Assembly: GCF_032062135.1 (NCBI RefSeq)
Contig: NC_092859.1
Coordinates: forward strand, 154,807,211 to 154,871,210
From: Pyxicephalus adspersus
Taxonomy: Eukaryota; Chordata; Amphibia; Anura; Pyxicephalidae
DNA length: 64,000 bases
Direction of reading: 5' to 3'
A program made the position numbers and the translations under genes. Below are positions 36,100-49,298 of this stretch, piece by piece (the first letter of the stretch is position 1; the number at the start of each line of letters is the position of its first letter). The notes below the pieces were generated by a model. The model had not been told where the DNA came from and searched no databases. It saw only the letters and a program-made list of their open reading frames with translations.

Positions 36100-36680
36100 G
36101 TGTGAACTGGGCCACTGGTATTAAATAATGTGGATCATTGGTTATGTATAGCATGGATCACTGGTACTTTAGAGCGTGGACCACTGGTATTGTATGGTGT
36201 AACCTATTAGTATTGTATATATAAACCACTAGTAATGTATAGCGTGAACCATTGATATTGTATTGTGTGAACCACTGGTATTGTACAGTGTGAACTATTG
36301 GTATTGTACAGTGTGAACCATTGGTATTGTATACAGTGGATCATTGGAACTGTATAGTGTGGTCCACTGGTATTGTATACTGTGAACTATTGACATTGTA
36401 ATATGTGGACCTTTTGGTATTATATTGTGTGGATCACTAGTACTGTGGAGCATGGACCACTGGTATTGTGTTGTGTGAATCGCTGGTATTGTATAGCGTG
36501 AACCATTGATATTGTATTGTGTGGACCACTTGTACTATATAGTATGAACCATTGGTTTGTAAATTGTGTACCACTGATGGTTTATGGTGTGAATCATTGG
36601 TATTGTATAGTGTGGACCACTGGTAATGAATAGTGTGGACTATTGGTGAATAGTGCGACCTATTGGTATTGTATAGTGTA
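36100..36680 (+). repeat. 23-bp minisatellite, about 25 units
   Basis: The unit is close to GTGGACCACTGGTATTGTAT plus AGT. Units follow each other with few length changes over 581 bp. Variants alternate GGACCACTGG and GAACCATTGG. It is intronic to ANTXR1 and codes for nothing. Confidence 0.95.
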
Positions 36681-37829
36681 GAGAAGAACTCAGATTGAGA
36701 ACGTTTTATGGAGGAAGACTTTCAGTTTTTACAACAACCCCATTTTTTCGTAATATATTTTGCATTGCCAGCTTGCAAATAGACAATGCAGTACCAACAA
36801 TTCTGTGTTAAATACTCAAAATGAATTAGTGAACACTGGAAGGATGACATCACTGGGTTCTGGGGTGAGAGAAGTTTTCTCAAGCTTAGGACAAAAAAAA
36901 ATTTTCTTGTATAGAAAGGAAAAGAAAAACATGTTTAATGTATTACCACATTGAAGTAATAGGATGCTACTCAACTATCTGCTTTACCTATGCCAGGCAT
37001 TACTTTGTCCTAAATTCCAGGAATAAGTTGCTTACCATCATAAAAACTCCCTTCCACCCAAGTAAAAATCCCATTTCTTAGTGCACGAGAACACTTGGCA
37101 GTCGTACTCCGATCACATTCACTGGACTTCTCCACAGCTGCTCATAAATTGGGAATTGTTTCCCCTAAAAGTCAAACCATGTATGTTACACTTTACGCAT
37201 CTGTTCCTTTTGCTTAACTCATTATAGGTTGCTTGTATTCTGGTCAGGAATATGAAGATGTAGTGGCGGGGTGTTTCTATATAAAATAGAGAGTTTTACA
37301 AGGCAACATGGGTGTGCCAAGTATAGTACCTGACAATACAGATTAAACTCTCAGAAGCGTCCTTCCAATCCTAACTGCTTGCTTTAGGTTGTTTTAAACT
37401 GCTTCCCCTGTGTATTTTGGTAATATATGTATGTTGAATATGCATTACGGTGCATTTACACTCGATTGCAACTGAGCCTAAAGCACTGCATGCCACACTT
37501 TTTAATGCAACTCAACACATCACACTTATATTGACATCTGCACATGTGCGGGATTCCATTGTGAAGTGCTCTGGGGAGCTATTGAAAATGAATGGCAATG
37601 CACTGCAGTGTTGCTGTATGTTAGCCATTATCTATCCATTTGCCAACATGGATCAGTAAAATAATAAGGATTTTCCATAGGTTGATAGGGGTTTCTTGAG
37701 CAGTAGTGTAACAATCTCTTGACTGACAGTGCTTGTGTTATTCCAGCACCAACAAAAGGGCAAAGACTTAGGACCAGTAACTATTATTATAAGGGGACAC
37801 TGGACCAGCCACTAATGTAGCGGGGCATT

Positions 37830-38165
37830 CATTCCACTTAGCACCAATTCAACAGAGCAGTCTTTTACTGACCACCAATGTTACAGAGCAGTCTTTCCTT
37901 TCACTAACTAGTGGAACTGAGCAGTCTTTCCACTGACCACCAGTATAACAGGGCATTCTTTTTTACTCACTACAAGTGTAAATGAACATTCTTAGTAATA
38001 ACCAATAATGTACATTTACACTTTTTTCATTGACCACCAATGCAACAGACCAATCTTTCAATTGACCACCCATGTAACACAGCAGTCTTTCCAGTGATCC
38101 CACCAATGAAAAAAAACCAATCTTTTCATTGACCATCAATGTAACACAATAGTCCTACCAATACT
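37830..38165. repeat. Degenerate tandem repeat, unit about 35-40 bp
   Basis: The phrase ACTGACCACCAATGTAACA followed by GAGCAGTCTTTCC recurs seven to nine times with substitutions and spacing changes. Weaker traces reach from about 37790 to 38290. Confidence 0.75.
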
Positions 38166-40171
38166 GTAAATGGGTCCCTCTCCCACTGACCACCAATAGA
38201 GGAGGGAGCCTCCACCACTAACCGGAGCCTTTACCATCCAACTCAATGTAAGGTGGCACTTTCTCACCACTAACCAATCTAAAAAGAAATGTTTAAGATA
38301 ATCACCAATCTAAGGATTCTAAAAAAGTGTGCAGATCCTCAACCTCAAGGACTGAAATATGACAACCCTACTTTAGAATGTTGTAAAACGCTATACTCTG
38401 AGCACTCTGTGAGCACAAGCTGAGGTCAATGAAAGTGAAGTCTCTTGCAGATGTGGAGCTTCTCAGGAGATTTCATGCAGCTATTGGAATATCGAGAGAC
38501 AATCTTGAACTATTGGGTGGCTTGACATCCCAATAATGGCCGGAGGACTTGACATTCCCACTTGCAGGCTCCAAGGCTACTGAAGCCCTTACAAAGCATT
38601 CTGTTCTCAATATTTACTATACCTTTAGCAACATTTTGCAAAGTCTCCAAACTTGTTCTCCGAATCAGCTTACAAACTCTGTCTTGAGGTCTATAAATTC
38701 TTCTACTAATTCTTCTTCATTTTCATATTCTTTATTTAGGGAATTTGGTTTAGTTTGTTGTTTTCTTGAATGTAAAATGTACAGACTTAAAAACACTTTG
38801 TGTGTTCCTTTGACTTATGTGTAACTTTTTTTGCTTGTTTTTGTTCTCAGGTGCATTTAATTAGCTTTATGGTGGCTTTCCAGTTGCTTCTCAGTTGCTT
38901 TAAATGCCACTGAGCTGCTTCCTTATTCAGGTTAACATGAAGAAGGACAACATTTAGAAACAGATAAATCTTATGTACACATGGAATGTCCTAAAATACA
39001 TAAGGAAATACGTTTTTAACACACATTTGTGTAAATAGGCCATTTGCTGCCTACAGCACATTTTTCTTAAAGGACGTTGTGCAACCACAAGTTACAAGAT
39101 TAAAGTGCGTATTAAGGAGTGAGCTATTTTCTCCTCTTTGAATAGTTATTGCCACACTCACTGCAATAAACATGTTATTCACTTATGAGCAGCCGTACAT
39201 TGCACGAGATTTATCAAATTGTTTGACTTTTTTAAGGGAGCACATTAGTTTGTTTGGCCAAGCTTGCTACTTATTAGGTCACGTGCATGCCATGTGTCTC
39301 ACAATTCTAGTTTATTTTGCTTGGTCTATTCACAAGAATTTATTATTAAATGTTTAATGTTCTGTAAGGGCCATTTCCATTTTCACATTTCTATCTAGAA
39401 TTGTTTGTGTTATCACAATATGCAGCAATGCTATGAGGAACAACAACCTACGAGAAGTGTATTGGTGTGCTGGGTTGCTATTTCTTTCTAATGGCACCCA
39501 GAATGAAGCATGAATGATGTGCGTTGTGTGTTGGGCAACCCATGTATAATAATGGGGTGTCCTAACACAATGCACACCAGTATAGATGGCAACTCCAAAA
39601 ATGTAGTGCACAGCTATAGTGGGAACAAGCCCTTGATTAATATGCTACCATTTACATTCATTTGATTTTGTACACCCATCCTTTGTGAAGTCCAATGGCT
39701 GACCACAATTTTGCAACCGGACCCATTACACTTTTTGTCTGTTTAGTCTGTTTATACACCATATAGGCTAATCAACATCCTAACTGGGCAAAGCAGCAGA
39801 TATGGTTGATGGGTATCTTATTGTAGCAGTACTAAACATGTGATGCCAAGTTTGGAGGGTATGTGGCATCGTCTTTCCTGCCCTTGCCTGGAATAGGGAT
39901 TACAGGGCCTGAATACGGCTGTCAGTAATTGTGTTGCTGCAAATTTGCAACATTTTATTTAAGATCCGGGCCCGAAGTGTCCTGGAAAGAATGGGTGGGC
40001 CAGACACTCCTCCCTTTTTCCAGGCCAGAAATTGGTGATGGTTCTGAGGTACCTGGTCATTGATAATAAAAAAAAAGGAAGCTGGTCTTTGAGATTGGGG
40101 GGAGTTGCACCTGAGGCCAGGTGGCTCAGTTTAAGAGGCTGTGTGTAGTCTGTAAGCTGAGAGCCCAGGAG

Positions 40172-40262
40172 GTCTGTATCTGTCTGTCATTTGCAACCCC
40201 TATTTAATGTACTGTGCTGCCTATTATATAGTCACTACATAAATACAGTTTATCATGAATAA
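40172..40262 (+). mobile_element. L2/CR1-like LINE 3' tail
   Basis: GTCTGTCATTTGCAACCCC, ATTTAATGTACTGTGCTGC and ACATAAATACAGTTTAT match the end of the elements at 9497-10243. Only about 90 bp of the non-coding 3' end is present. Confidence 0.8.
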
Positions 40263-40387
40263 TATATATATATTTATATATTTTCTCCTGGCAGGTTGCA
40301 ATGGAAGCCTAGTGGCTGCCATGTGCAGGGATCCCCAGAATTTGTTGGACCTAAGTCAACCTTAGGGGTGTCTGTGGTGTGGGGGTC

Positions 40388-40648
40388 CAGTGTTTCTTGA
40401 GCTTTTTAACATTGAAAACCCTTGAAATAACTTTCAGGTCTCAGGGAACCCCTTCTATAATTACTATATCCACATCTCACAGTACATTAGTGTGATGGTC
40501 AGTGGGAGAAAAGCCTATTACATTGCTGGCCATTGGGAAGAATGTCACCCTTACAGACAGCCAAAAAGATCACTGGTGTCACTTAAACCGACCTGGGAGT
40601 CACAAACTGCTCATGGAACCCCCAGGAGGAACCCTGGTTGGGAAACAA
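40388..40648 (+). repeat. MITE of the T family, most complete copy
   Basis: Starts CAGTGTTTCTTGAGC and ends AACCCTGGTTGGGAAAC. It contains TCAGGGAACCCCTTCTATAA and GAATGTCACCCTTACAGAC. The termini resemble hAT elements. Confidence 0.8.
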
Positions 40649-43600
40649 TAATTCAGGATATAAATTCTAAATATGTTTTGCATGCAACTAACCAAGGAAA
40701 CTGACTATTCACTCATGAATGTGCAAAGGAAAAATATTACTGTGTATTGTTGACAAACAATCACCAATGTGTATTTCATTTATAATCCTCAGAACTGTTG
40801 ACCTTCTCTTTTTTAAGGACAGTTTTATGTTGTTTTTTCTAAGCTGTTTTGTTGTAGACACTCTATATAAACACCAAAGTAACCCTTTGTAGTTGACATA
40901 TCTCGGTTTCCTGCTTTTGCAGCTAAAGCACTGTAAAATTACTCCATTAATGACGAAAGGATTGGAGAATGTTGAGCTTCCGAACATGTGAGAAAACCAC
41001 AGGAATCCCCATGTGACCTGCACGAGAGATTGTTATTGGAAGCAGCTGTGACTGATAGTGACCTGAATCCCCCCCCCACCTTTCATCCTCCCAGGCAGAA
41101 AATGATGGAACGGGCTTTGTTCCCTGATTGTGATGATCACATTTCTCCACCAGAGAGCAATACGTCCATAAAACAAATACAAAAAGCATTTTTTTTTGCA
41201 TTGGATAAAACAACTTTAGATTGTGTAAGGAGTGGAAACTATTTAAAGAACAGCTTTTCCTTTTATATTAAGCTTTGGAATTAAAGATAATGTCTGGGCA
41301 TAAGGACAACCTACTTCTAACTCTAACTAACTTGGAAATAAAAAAATGTCCTAAACCCTAAACCTCATTTCTACCCAGCTATAGAGTTGGCCACGTTATG
41401 CTTTAGTTTGGTCTTCTATGTTGACCTTTCTTTACTTCTTGGTGAAGTTCTTCCTTGGGGAATCACATCACTGACTGCCCAACGTGGAGACCTCCTATCA
41501 GCTGTCTTGGACATGGGCCAGATGATGATGCTATGACAACAAAATGGGTAGGGACCATCCAACAGAGGCACCATTGCAGTGGTAGGTCAGCATACGTGGT
41601 GATCTCAAGGCACCAGATGGCAGATTCAGGTGATTCTGTAGATCTGGTTGGAATTGGCTGGTAAGGTTGGATGGCAAATTTTGATGGGCTTTAAGGCTGG
41701 GGGAGTGAAAGAATCTGAGGGGGATGATGGTTGGTTAAGGTTTGGTAGAGGTGTGTTATCTAAAGTTTAGTAAAGTGTACATCTGTCCTTCAAACAAGGA
41801 CCTAAAATCCCCTTCAAAAATGTTGCCAAGAGGGTATTTTTCGGCACAAGGCTGTGTATGCCTCTGCTAAAAAAAGAAAACTCTGTTGGCCATCTATAAC
41901 AATTTTTAAAAAAAATTGCACACTGTTTGTGGCCCATACATAGCGCATTGTAGACTCCTAACATATCGTAAAATATAGAGATGAAAGTTACATCATTACC
42001 GCCCAATTGCAAAAGAAAGATATCTGATTTGGAAGAATATCCAGAGATCATATTCTGTACTTTCTGAAACATTATTCATGATCGCAGTGATTTTCAGATT
42101 CCAGGTTGTAACAAATTAGATTGCTTTATGATAGAGTGGTGTTAAATTATATTGGCATTCACAGTAGATCCCACATTCTTAGACACCTGTAGCTCCTGGC
42201 CATTTTACTATTCATCCCACTGCCTAAATGCCTCTGTTTGTCAAGTGCCAGTCATCTGCTATGAACAAATGCCCACAGGGTTGGTGGTGCTGGGTCTATT
42301 AAAGGGGGCTTTCAGGTTCCAAACAAGCTATTCACTACCCATTCCCTATTCCAAATAAACAGACCCCCACAACACAGGGGTTACATTTTGGGAACAAAGG
42401 CGTCTTCCCCAATGATGGACTCTGCCAACTATGGGGTCAGATGGTAAGCTGGTTTTTATCAAAAAGTGTTTTTAGAAAAAACTGTTTTTAGGGGACCTTT
42501 GCATTCAAAAGGGGTCCAATTTTCTATCCAGGATGGTCTGAAGCCCATTAAAGGGTCTGGTTCCAAAATTAGGGGGGACCCCAACAAACCATCAAAAAAC
42601 ATCAAATCAACCAACAAAACATCAAAAAAAGATTGAGTAGAATAACATAAATATATACCCATACGGTGTTGTTTTGATGCTGTTCCTATTTATGACAAAA
42701 CTCCAGTTTCAGCACACACAGTATGTACAGAATTTGTATAGGTAAGGGTTAACTTTCCAAGATCGTGACTTTTCTTTCTACTAGTCGGTTCCAGTATTCA
42801 TGTCCTAAAATACTAAACACTTGGAATTAAATGTATTTTTTAGCCACAATAAATTAAATTATGACCTCATGTTTAGATTCCATTGAAATAGCCACAAACA
42901 AAGAAGAAACATTTTAGGTCCTGGCACGGTGCCAGTGATTTCCTAACCCTCATCATTATATTACTTCATTGAAGATAACAGCAGTGGCTCGCACCGGCTT
43001 CTGTTTTTCTTGGATCCACAGAGACAGGATTTTAGTCTGCCTTTTAAGGCAGGAAACCAAATCCCAGGGTAAAGCTTGCAAAAATGAGTTAAATCCCTAC
43101 AAAGTTCTAAATGTTTTTTGGAACCACTAAGTGAGCACTTACCTGCAACACTGACATTGCTCACTCCAAGCCAAACCAGCGAGATGTTGCTCTATCAGTG
43201 CTGGATTCCTCATGACCCCATAGAGTCAGATGAGTGTGCTATTAGCAGTCTGGTTACTGGCCCAGTGTGTTTTACTTTGGGACCTAGCATGAGATCATTT
43301 TAGAGGCAAATACATATGTGTATCCCCTTGGGGTACCTGCTATTTATGCCAATAAACATTAGAAAAATGTCAGATAAGTTGGCAAAGTTTGACCATTTGT
43401 CAACTTACTACATCTTCACAGAGCACCAGCCAATGTGCTGGGTTTTCTTAGGGTAAAAGACGGCAATTGAAACAAGATGTCCTCAGGTGTCCAATCACTT
43501 CCGCAAAGATCCGCCGACCACAATGTTTGGCGGCTGTTTACAGACATGAGATCATCTTTTGTTCTTGCCCAAAACATTTCTCACGATCAGAGTGGTTTTC

Positions 43601-45088
43601 AAGTTTCGAAGAAGTGGCAGTTTGCCTGTATTTTTATTCAGTAAAGCTGACCTCCAGCTTCTTTTCAGTCTTGCATCGGCTTCTTCTTGTACTGAAATGC
43701 CTTACTCGGATTTCACTGCACACTGTGTCCTTTGTACAGTGTACTCTAGAAGTTAGAGAGATCCCCTCTCAATTCCTGGCTGGGGGACCTCCAGCATCAT
43801 TTAGCCCTTTGCTCCTGAACCTAACTGGCCTGCCATTTTCATTAATTGAATTTCATTTCTTTTAATCACAGAGGCATCACATGTGGACTTATCCACAGCC
43901 TCCTATATTCAGCAGACTATATACAGCACAGTGCCAGCCCCCCCATCACACCTGTATCACACAGAGAAGTATAGGGGTGTAGTGATGATGTCACAAGATC
44001 TAAATTAAGGTACGTTTTAGACTTATGTAATAGTTTAGTTTCAGTGAATCTGGAATTGGCTGATAAGGAAAAGAGTTAAAAATGTTCGGTTCCAATGATG
44101 TCTGCTTCTTATCAGAAGGGGCAAAGATCTGAAAAGTAGAGTCAAGGCCATGAAAATATAAAGCCAGAGGAAGCAAATTTTAATAGAAACCATCTCCGAA
44201 GTTTAGGCAGGAGTCCTCGGGAATCATCCCTGCATTGGGGCAACTGCCTGGCCCCTACTTTGTGCATTAATAAGGGTATTGATCCCATGTCCTGAGTAGC
44301 ATTATTTAGCAAGTATAGATATAAAGAGAACCAAGAAGGGGCAACAATAAGACAAGGAAGGGGAAAGTGAGTAGAAAAGGGTTGGGACCAAGGCCCCCAG
44401 GTTAAAGGGAATTGTGGTGAAAGGGGAAGTCAGGTCATCTACTAACAAACAGTAATTCTGTGATGGAATGTTGCATCACCGGGTGGTGGGGATCATAGCC
44501 CTATTTACCAATTTAATTAGGATATTGGGGGGGGGGGGGGACTGGGAAAATATTAGCAGAATAAACTTCAGCTTTAGGTACTTTGTGTTGGTTGGTGTTG
44601 TTATTAGATTTCCCCTTTTTAGATTTATGATAAAATATAACAAGTATGTATTATATTACAGACTGTGGACTGTAGACATTTGAAAAGTTATGGGCAATAT
44701 CACCTTTACCCATTACCGTATTTCTTCATGAAGTCTGCACTTACTGTTTCCTCAGGGCAGATTAGTACAATGCCAATCTCACAAATTTCTATTCAAGTCA
44801 ATTTGATTTGCTTTTACTATCACCCCCGTCAAGCAGAATTCAGAGCCAGTTTTAGAGTAGAGCCAACTGGGCAATATCCCAGGACCCCCATCTTCTCCAG
44901 TGCCCCAAAAAACAGAATGACAGGGGTGTGGGGTGCCAGATTGCTGAGCATGTAAGGGCCCCAACTTCATACTTGCCCAGGGCTCCATTTTGACAAAAAC
45001 CATTCCTGTCAGTCGGTATCATGTTATACTAAAATACACTCCATTACCACAAATGTTTGACATATTTAATTGTTAGCAGCGGTCTTAC

Positions 45089-45169
45089 CTTATCTCCAGG
45101 CTGAGGCCTCATAATGGACACCCGGCTGTAACCTTTCCTCAGCAGGACCCATAGAGCATCCAGTTTACC
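45089..45169 (-). CDS. ANTXR1: ANTXR1 internal coding exon (Ant_C core)
   Basis: This 81-bp exon encodes 27 residues that continue directly from the exon at 60225-60392. It begins [14 protein letters not shown] and ends RPQPGDK, the most conserved block of the receptor cytoplasmic tail. The minus-strand acceptor is taacattttcag with ag at 45171-45170, and the donor is AAG/gtaag with gt at 45088-45087. Both junctions are phase 0, so skipping this exon would keep the frame and remove only the Ant_C core. It is far shorter than the 60-residue limit of a normal ORF scan and shows up only through the splice sites plus family match. It is isolated by introns of 15 and 18 kb. The combination KGY and RPQPGD fits ANTXR1 better than ANTXR2. 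Confidence 0.93.
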
Positions 45170-45613
45170 CTGAAAATGTTAAAAGAACATAAGCTGTTAG
45201 GTCATGTTTGCAGAGTTCATAAGACCTTCATAAATCCTTTTAAGTTTATCAAAATTAAATCTGATAAACAAAGACTGAGCCCATCCAAAAGCAGTTTTAG
45301 CGTTTTGGATGAACCTCCTCAGTTCAATTAGTTTGGCAGCTTTTTAAAGCTTTTAAAGTGAACCTAAACCCTTTTGGAGTCAGAAATGGAGAAATCTCCA
45401 GCTTTCAGCATCCAATACAGCCAAGGCCAAGCAATGGTGTCAAGTCACATATGCTAAATTCTAATTAAAATAAAAAGGAGGAAAACTAGCGAGAGCAGCA
45501 TGGCACAGATGCATAAAACTGAGCTAGATGCGTTCTAAATCCGAAGGAAGAGAGAACACAGTTATGAGTAAATTAGGTCTTCGAAATCTGAATTGGTAAA
45601 ACTAAGCTACAGT

Positions 45614-45836
45614 GGGCCTGATTTATTAAAGCTCTACAAAGATAAGCTCTTTGAGATAGAGAAGTAAAGGAGAACTAGGAACAAGCAAACCTGGAACAAA
45701 TCTGGTTCAGGATTGAAACATTTGTCAACTATAAGCAAATGATTTTTAAGAAATCCATTAGAGGTTAGCAGGATCACCAAGGTTCTCCCTTAATTGTCTA
45801 TCTTCTCCAGTCATTGAAAACTTTAATTAATTGGGC
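45614..45836. repeat. Palindromic MITE (P family)
   Basis: Starts GGGCCTGATTTATTAAAGC and ends GAAAACTTTAATTAATTGGGCC. The two halves are inverted copies. It directly abuts the S element that follows. Confidence 0.88.
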
Positions 45837-46118
45837 CTAGGGATGAGCGAGAATGCCTTTGATATTCTTGCAAAAGTTTCCTTTACCTTATGATGGGTCC
45901 ACGAAATTTCGGCGAACCAATTTCGCTGACCCTTCGGAAGATCAAGGAAACCATCCAATGCAGCCATGGGAATCCTCCTGTGCACGATCCCCAGGCACTA
46001 GAAGTTAAATGACGGCAAGCAAGGGATTCTCACCATGTGCTCATCATGAATGAATGCAGCCGTGGGAATCATCCTGTGATGATTCCCACGGCTGCATTCA
46101 TTCATGATGAGTCCCTAA
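45837..46118 (+). repeat. S-family element with internal hairpins
   Basis: Starts TAGGGATGAGCGAGAATGCC and ends near GAGTCCCTA. It contains GGGTCCACGAAATTTCGG followed by AATTTCGCTGACCC, a hairpin-forming pair, and a perfect 34-bp inverted repeat at its right end. The same first half occurs at 63764-64000. Class unknown. Confidence 0.7.
46040..46111. repeat. Perfect 34-bp inverted repeat with 4-nt loop
   Basis: Left arm 46040-46073 and right arm 46078-46111 are exact reverse complements around CTGT. The arms contain TGAATGCAGCCGTGGGAATC. A mismatch-free 34-bp hairpin implies recent origin or gene conversion. Confidence 0.97.
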
Positions 46119-47390
46119 TCGGGCCCAGTATATTTACTTACACAGATTAGCTCAAGTGTTAGCTCAGTAAAGTTTTACAAAAGCTACTTCTCAGCTGAAA
46201 GGAAGTTCAAGGGTGCATTGATTATGAATCATGTCACTAGAAGCTGGTACATTAGGAGGTCATGGTCACTAAAGACTTTGATGACAATATGGCCCCACTA
46301 CTGGCCACTGAGACACTAGAATATGTAACCACAAAACTCTGTAGAACCTGCTTTTTACGGCTCTGAGCCAAATGCTTGCTTAATTTACTGTCCCTGCCTT
46401 CCAAATACCTGACATTCAATAGAAAATAAAATAGTAGTTGAATAAACTAGTCAGCTAAGCCCAATGGATGGGAGAAAGGTAGATAGTACTTGACATAATA
46501 ATGTAAAGCAACGGTAAGTTATCAGTGTTTCCCATAACTCATGGTTCTGCTTTGGGTGGAAACCATAAGTTTATTTTTCTGCTTGAAACTCATATGCCTC
46601 TTTCCGAATTGGGTCCTTATTCTATATATTCTATACATTCTATTGGAATCTGTTCTATTATCTGTTGGAAGTGGAAAAAATTGATATCGCCACAACTTGG
46701 ATATAAGGATAATATGTGCCTCATGGAAAGCAGACTACAAACATCATTGTCTGTTAAGACAGATGTAGACCCTAAAACAACCATCAAAGGACTGCAGAAC
46801 AGAGACAATGATTTCCATGAATGGACGCCCGGGAATGATTAAAACATCAATTTGACCCCCTGGTGGCATTTATTGCTCATACCTGCTTCCTATTGCTTCA
46901 GTTCTCCTGGAAGGGGCAGAGGTCTGTGATAATAGTTCCAAGCCTAGGGCAATGATGGAGTTTGGACTTATCTAATGATAAACCAACAATGCCATTTGCT
47001 CTAGACTTGCAGATGGGAAGGATTCAAGGCAAGAAAACACTGGTTTGTGTATAGAGCTAGACCCCTTTGCCTTACCATCCCTTTTTCCTATCTACCCTTT
47101 CTTGTAAATAATCTTTATGAATATCCTAATCTGTAAATAAAACATTCCCTTTAATAAGATCTAGTTGACTTTCATTGAAACCAAGGCACCCCAAACAGAG
47201 CACATTCTACAATATCCTGAGAACATAATTAGAATCCATTTTGATCTTGATGGTCCACATCATTCTAAACTTTAGGAATTATCATTTATGAAGAATGTAT
47301 TGCTAGCTTTATGCGGATGCACCCAAAGATGACCATAATTGATGCAGCCTTCAATACTTTCTAATAGAATCCTGTTTTGAAGTTTTCTAC

Positions 47391-47649
47391 TAAAGAGGCA
47401 TACACATGTGCAATAATAGTCTTCGGAAAGAATCTTTCACAATCGTCTCCAACGACTAGCACTGCAGGATGCATGAACGATGCTGTACATACAGCACTGT
47501 TCTGCTCCATGCAGAGGGGAGGGGGAGAGTGACGGAGCGGCACCCTGCTGCACGCTCTTCCCCTTCCCTTGCATTCGTTAATCGTCCATCGATATTGGCC
47601 CTGAGCTGATTACCGAGCGAGAACCGTTGGACATGTGTACGTAGCTTTA
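47391..47649 (-). repeat. CpG-rich MITE (R family), inverted copy
   Basis: The right end, ACATGTGTACGTAGCTTTA, and the left end, TAAAGAGGCATACACATGTG, are inverted copies. The interior matches 30317-30633 in reverse, including the CTGCATGGAGCAGAAC-like block. Confidence 0.82.
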
Positions 47650-49298
47650 GTCTTGACCCCATACAGTCCTATTTGTCCTTCGGAGGAGGTATCAAGGGAT
47701 TGGCAAGCTTCTGGTCTATACAGAAGTTCTGAAAGTTCTCCTGTCAAAATGACCTTGTTTTTAGATATAAAAACATACAAAACCAAAAACTATATATAAA
47801 AAACAGAAAGGGGTGTTATATGTACGTATTGGCATTTTAAGGCCTTTTTTTAATTACTCCATATCATTTTTATCCTAATATTTATTCATATTGAAATGGA
47901 AGTTTATGTCTTGCTGTTAAAAACAATGAAGCCAATACCCACACATTTGTATCATTATGATGTATCTGTTGTTCTGCTTTTCGCAGCAAAGGAGACAGCC
48001 AGATAATTAAACTTTGGCAACCCATTTATTATTGTTTCCGGGAGCCTTGAAATAGACCTCAAACATTCCACAGAATGAATTGCAAGTTTTTTTGTAAACA
48101 TCGACAAAAACATTGCTTCTCATTTTTCAGCAGCCTGCCGTACTGTGCTGGAAACTTGTATTTAGATTATAAAAAAAATACAGATTAGATTGTTACAATA
48201 TAGATTAAAGATTCAGAAACAGAATGAAAGACAATAGCAGAAAATAATGCAAAATTTAGAAAAATGCCCCAGCTGTTCTTCATTCATAATAATGGGTTAC
48301 GCCTAGATTTGGGTGGTCAGTGTAATTTCTGGCAAAACAGTGGCAGAAATTCTGGCAATTTTTAAATTATAAGTGTTACTTGCAAAATACATTTTACTGT
48401 GTTTTTTGTTGTTGTAATATTATGGCAAAAAGGAATAGAGAAATTGCCCGGAAGAGCCTTTAAAACAGCCAAAATTGTCAGTAAAATTTCCTATAATAAA
48501 AAGAAGTTAAAATAGTAATTATAACCAGTGGGCTAGTAAAGGTTACCCAAGCAATAGCAATGTTTTACTGAGGCAGCAAACTCAATATACACATTATACA
48601 TAATCAGTAAATGAGCTGAAACAGGACCTTAGTACCCTCTGTGGCTGCAAGCAGTGTGGAGCAATTAATCCCTAATTTGCAGTAGACGTCCCTTGTCCCT
48701 GTTTTTTGTACATTTTTTTTGGACATATACATCTCCAAAAAAAATTTTACTTTTTCACTGTAAAACACTTTACCTTGCACTAAGCCTTTTATCCAGCTTT
48801 TAAATGATCCTATGTTTACCATAGATATTCAAATATAAACGGATGTGAATAAAATCAAAATGCTTTCTCTGGAGTTTAAACCTTGGGCACAAAATGCATT
48901 TGTCACTGGTAACATTCAGTAAAGTATTCAATAGCAATAGAAAAAAAAAAATAATTAAAAACATTCATGGTGTGTTATTTTTTAAACATTTACTTAAAAG
49001 AAAAAAAACAAATTTACTCTGTACAATTTCTCTCTTTGTACAGTTAGTACTTTTGAGTTGGTTATGATGAATCATCTGCTCTTAAATTATTTTTTGTGCA
49101 TTATTGCTGTCCATTGATAGGTGACGCTATTTGTGTGTAACAAACCCATGTCTCGTGTCTCTGTTACCAAGAGTTTGTTACACATTTTACACAGGGCATA
49201 GTGCCATCTAGTGGTATGACCTAAGTATAAACTGGGATTTTTTTTTACTGATGACAAAAAAGAGTTCAAAACATAGAAGAGCTTATAATCTATTAGGT

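Larger units (their letters stand above)
27088..45088 (-). other. ANTXR1: ANTXR1 intron between penultimate and last coding exons
   Basis: An 18,001-bp intron bounded by gtaag (45088-45084) and ttgcttgcag (27097-27088). I found no further exon of the receptor in it. It contains repeats listed separately: a palindromic MITE (27619-27828), a TTAA-type MITE (28829-29345), a CpG-rich MITE (30317-30633), T-family MITEs, an inverted repeat pair (32380-33560), two hammerhead-like motifs (34520, 35439) and a minisatellite (36100-36680). The stretches 33830-34500, 35650-36090, 36690-37780, 38300-39870 and 40660-45080 hold nothing I recognise beyond short homopolymers. Confidence 0.9.
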
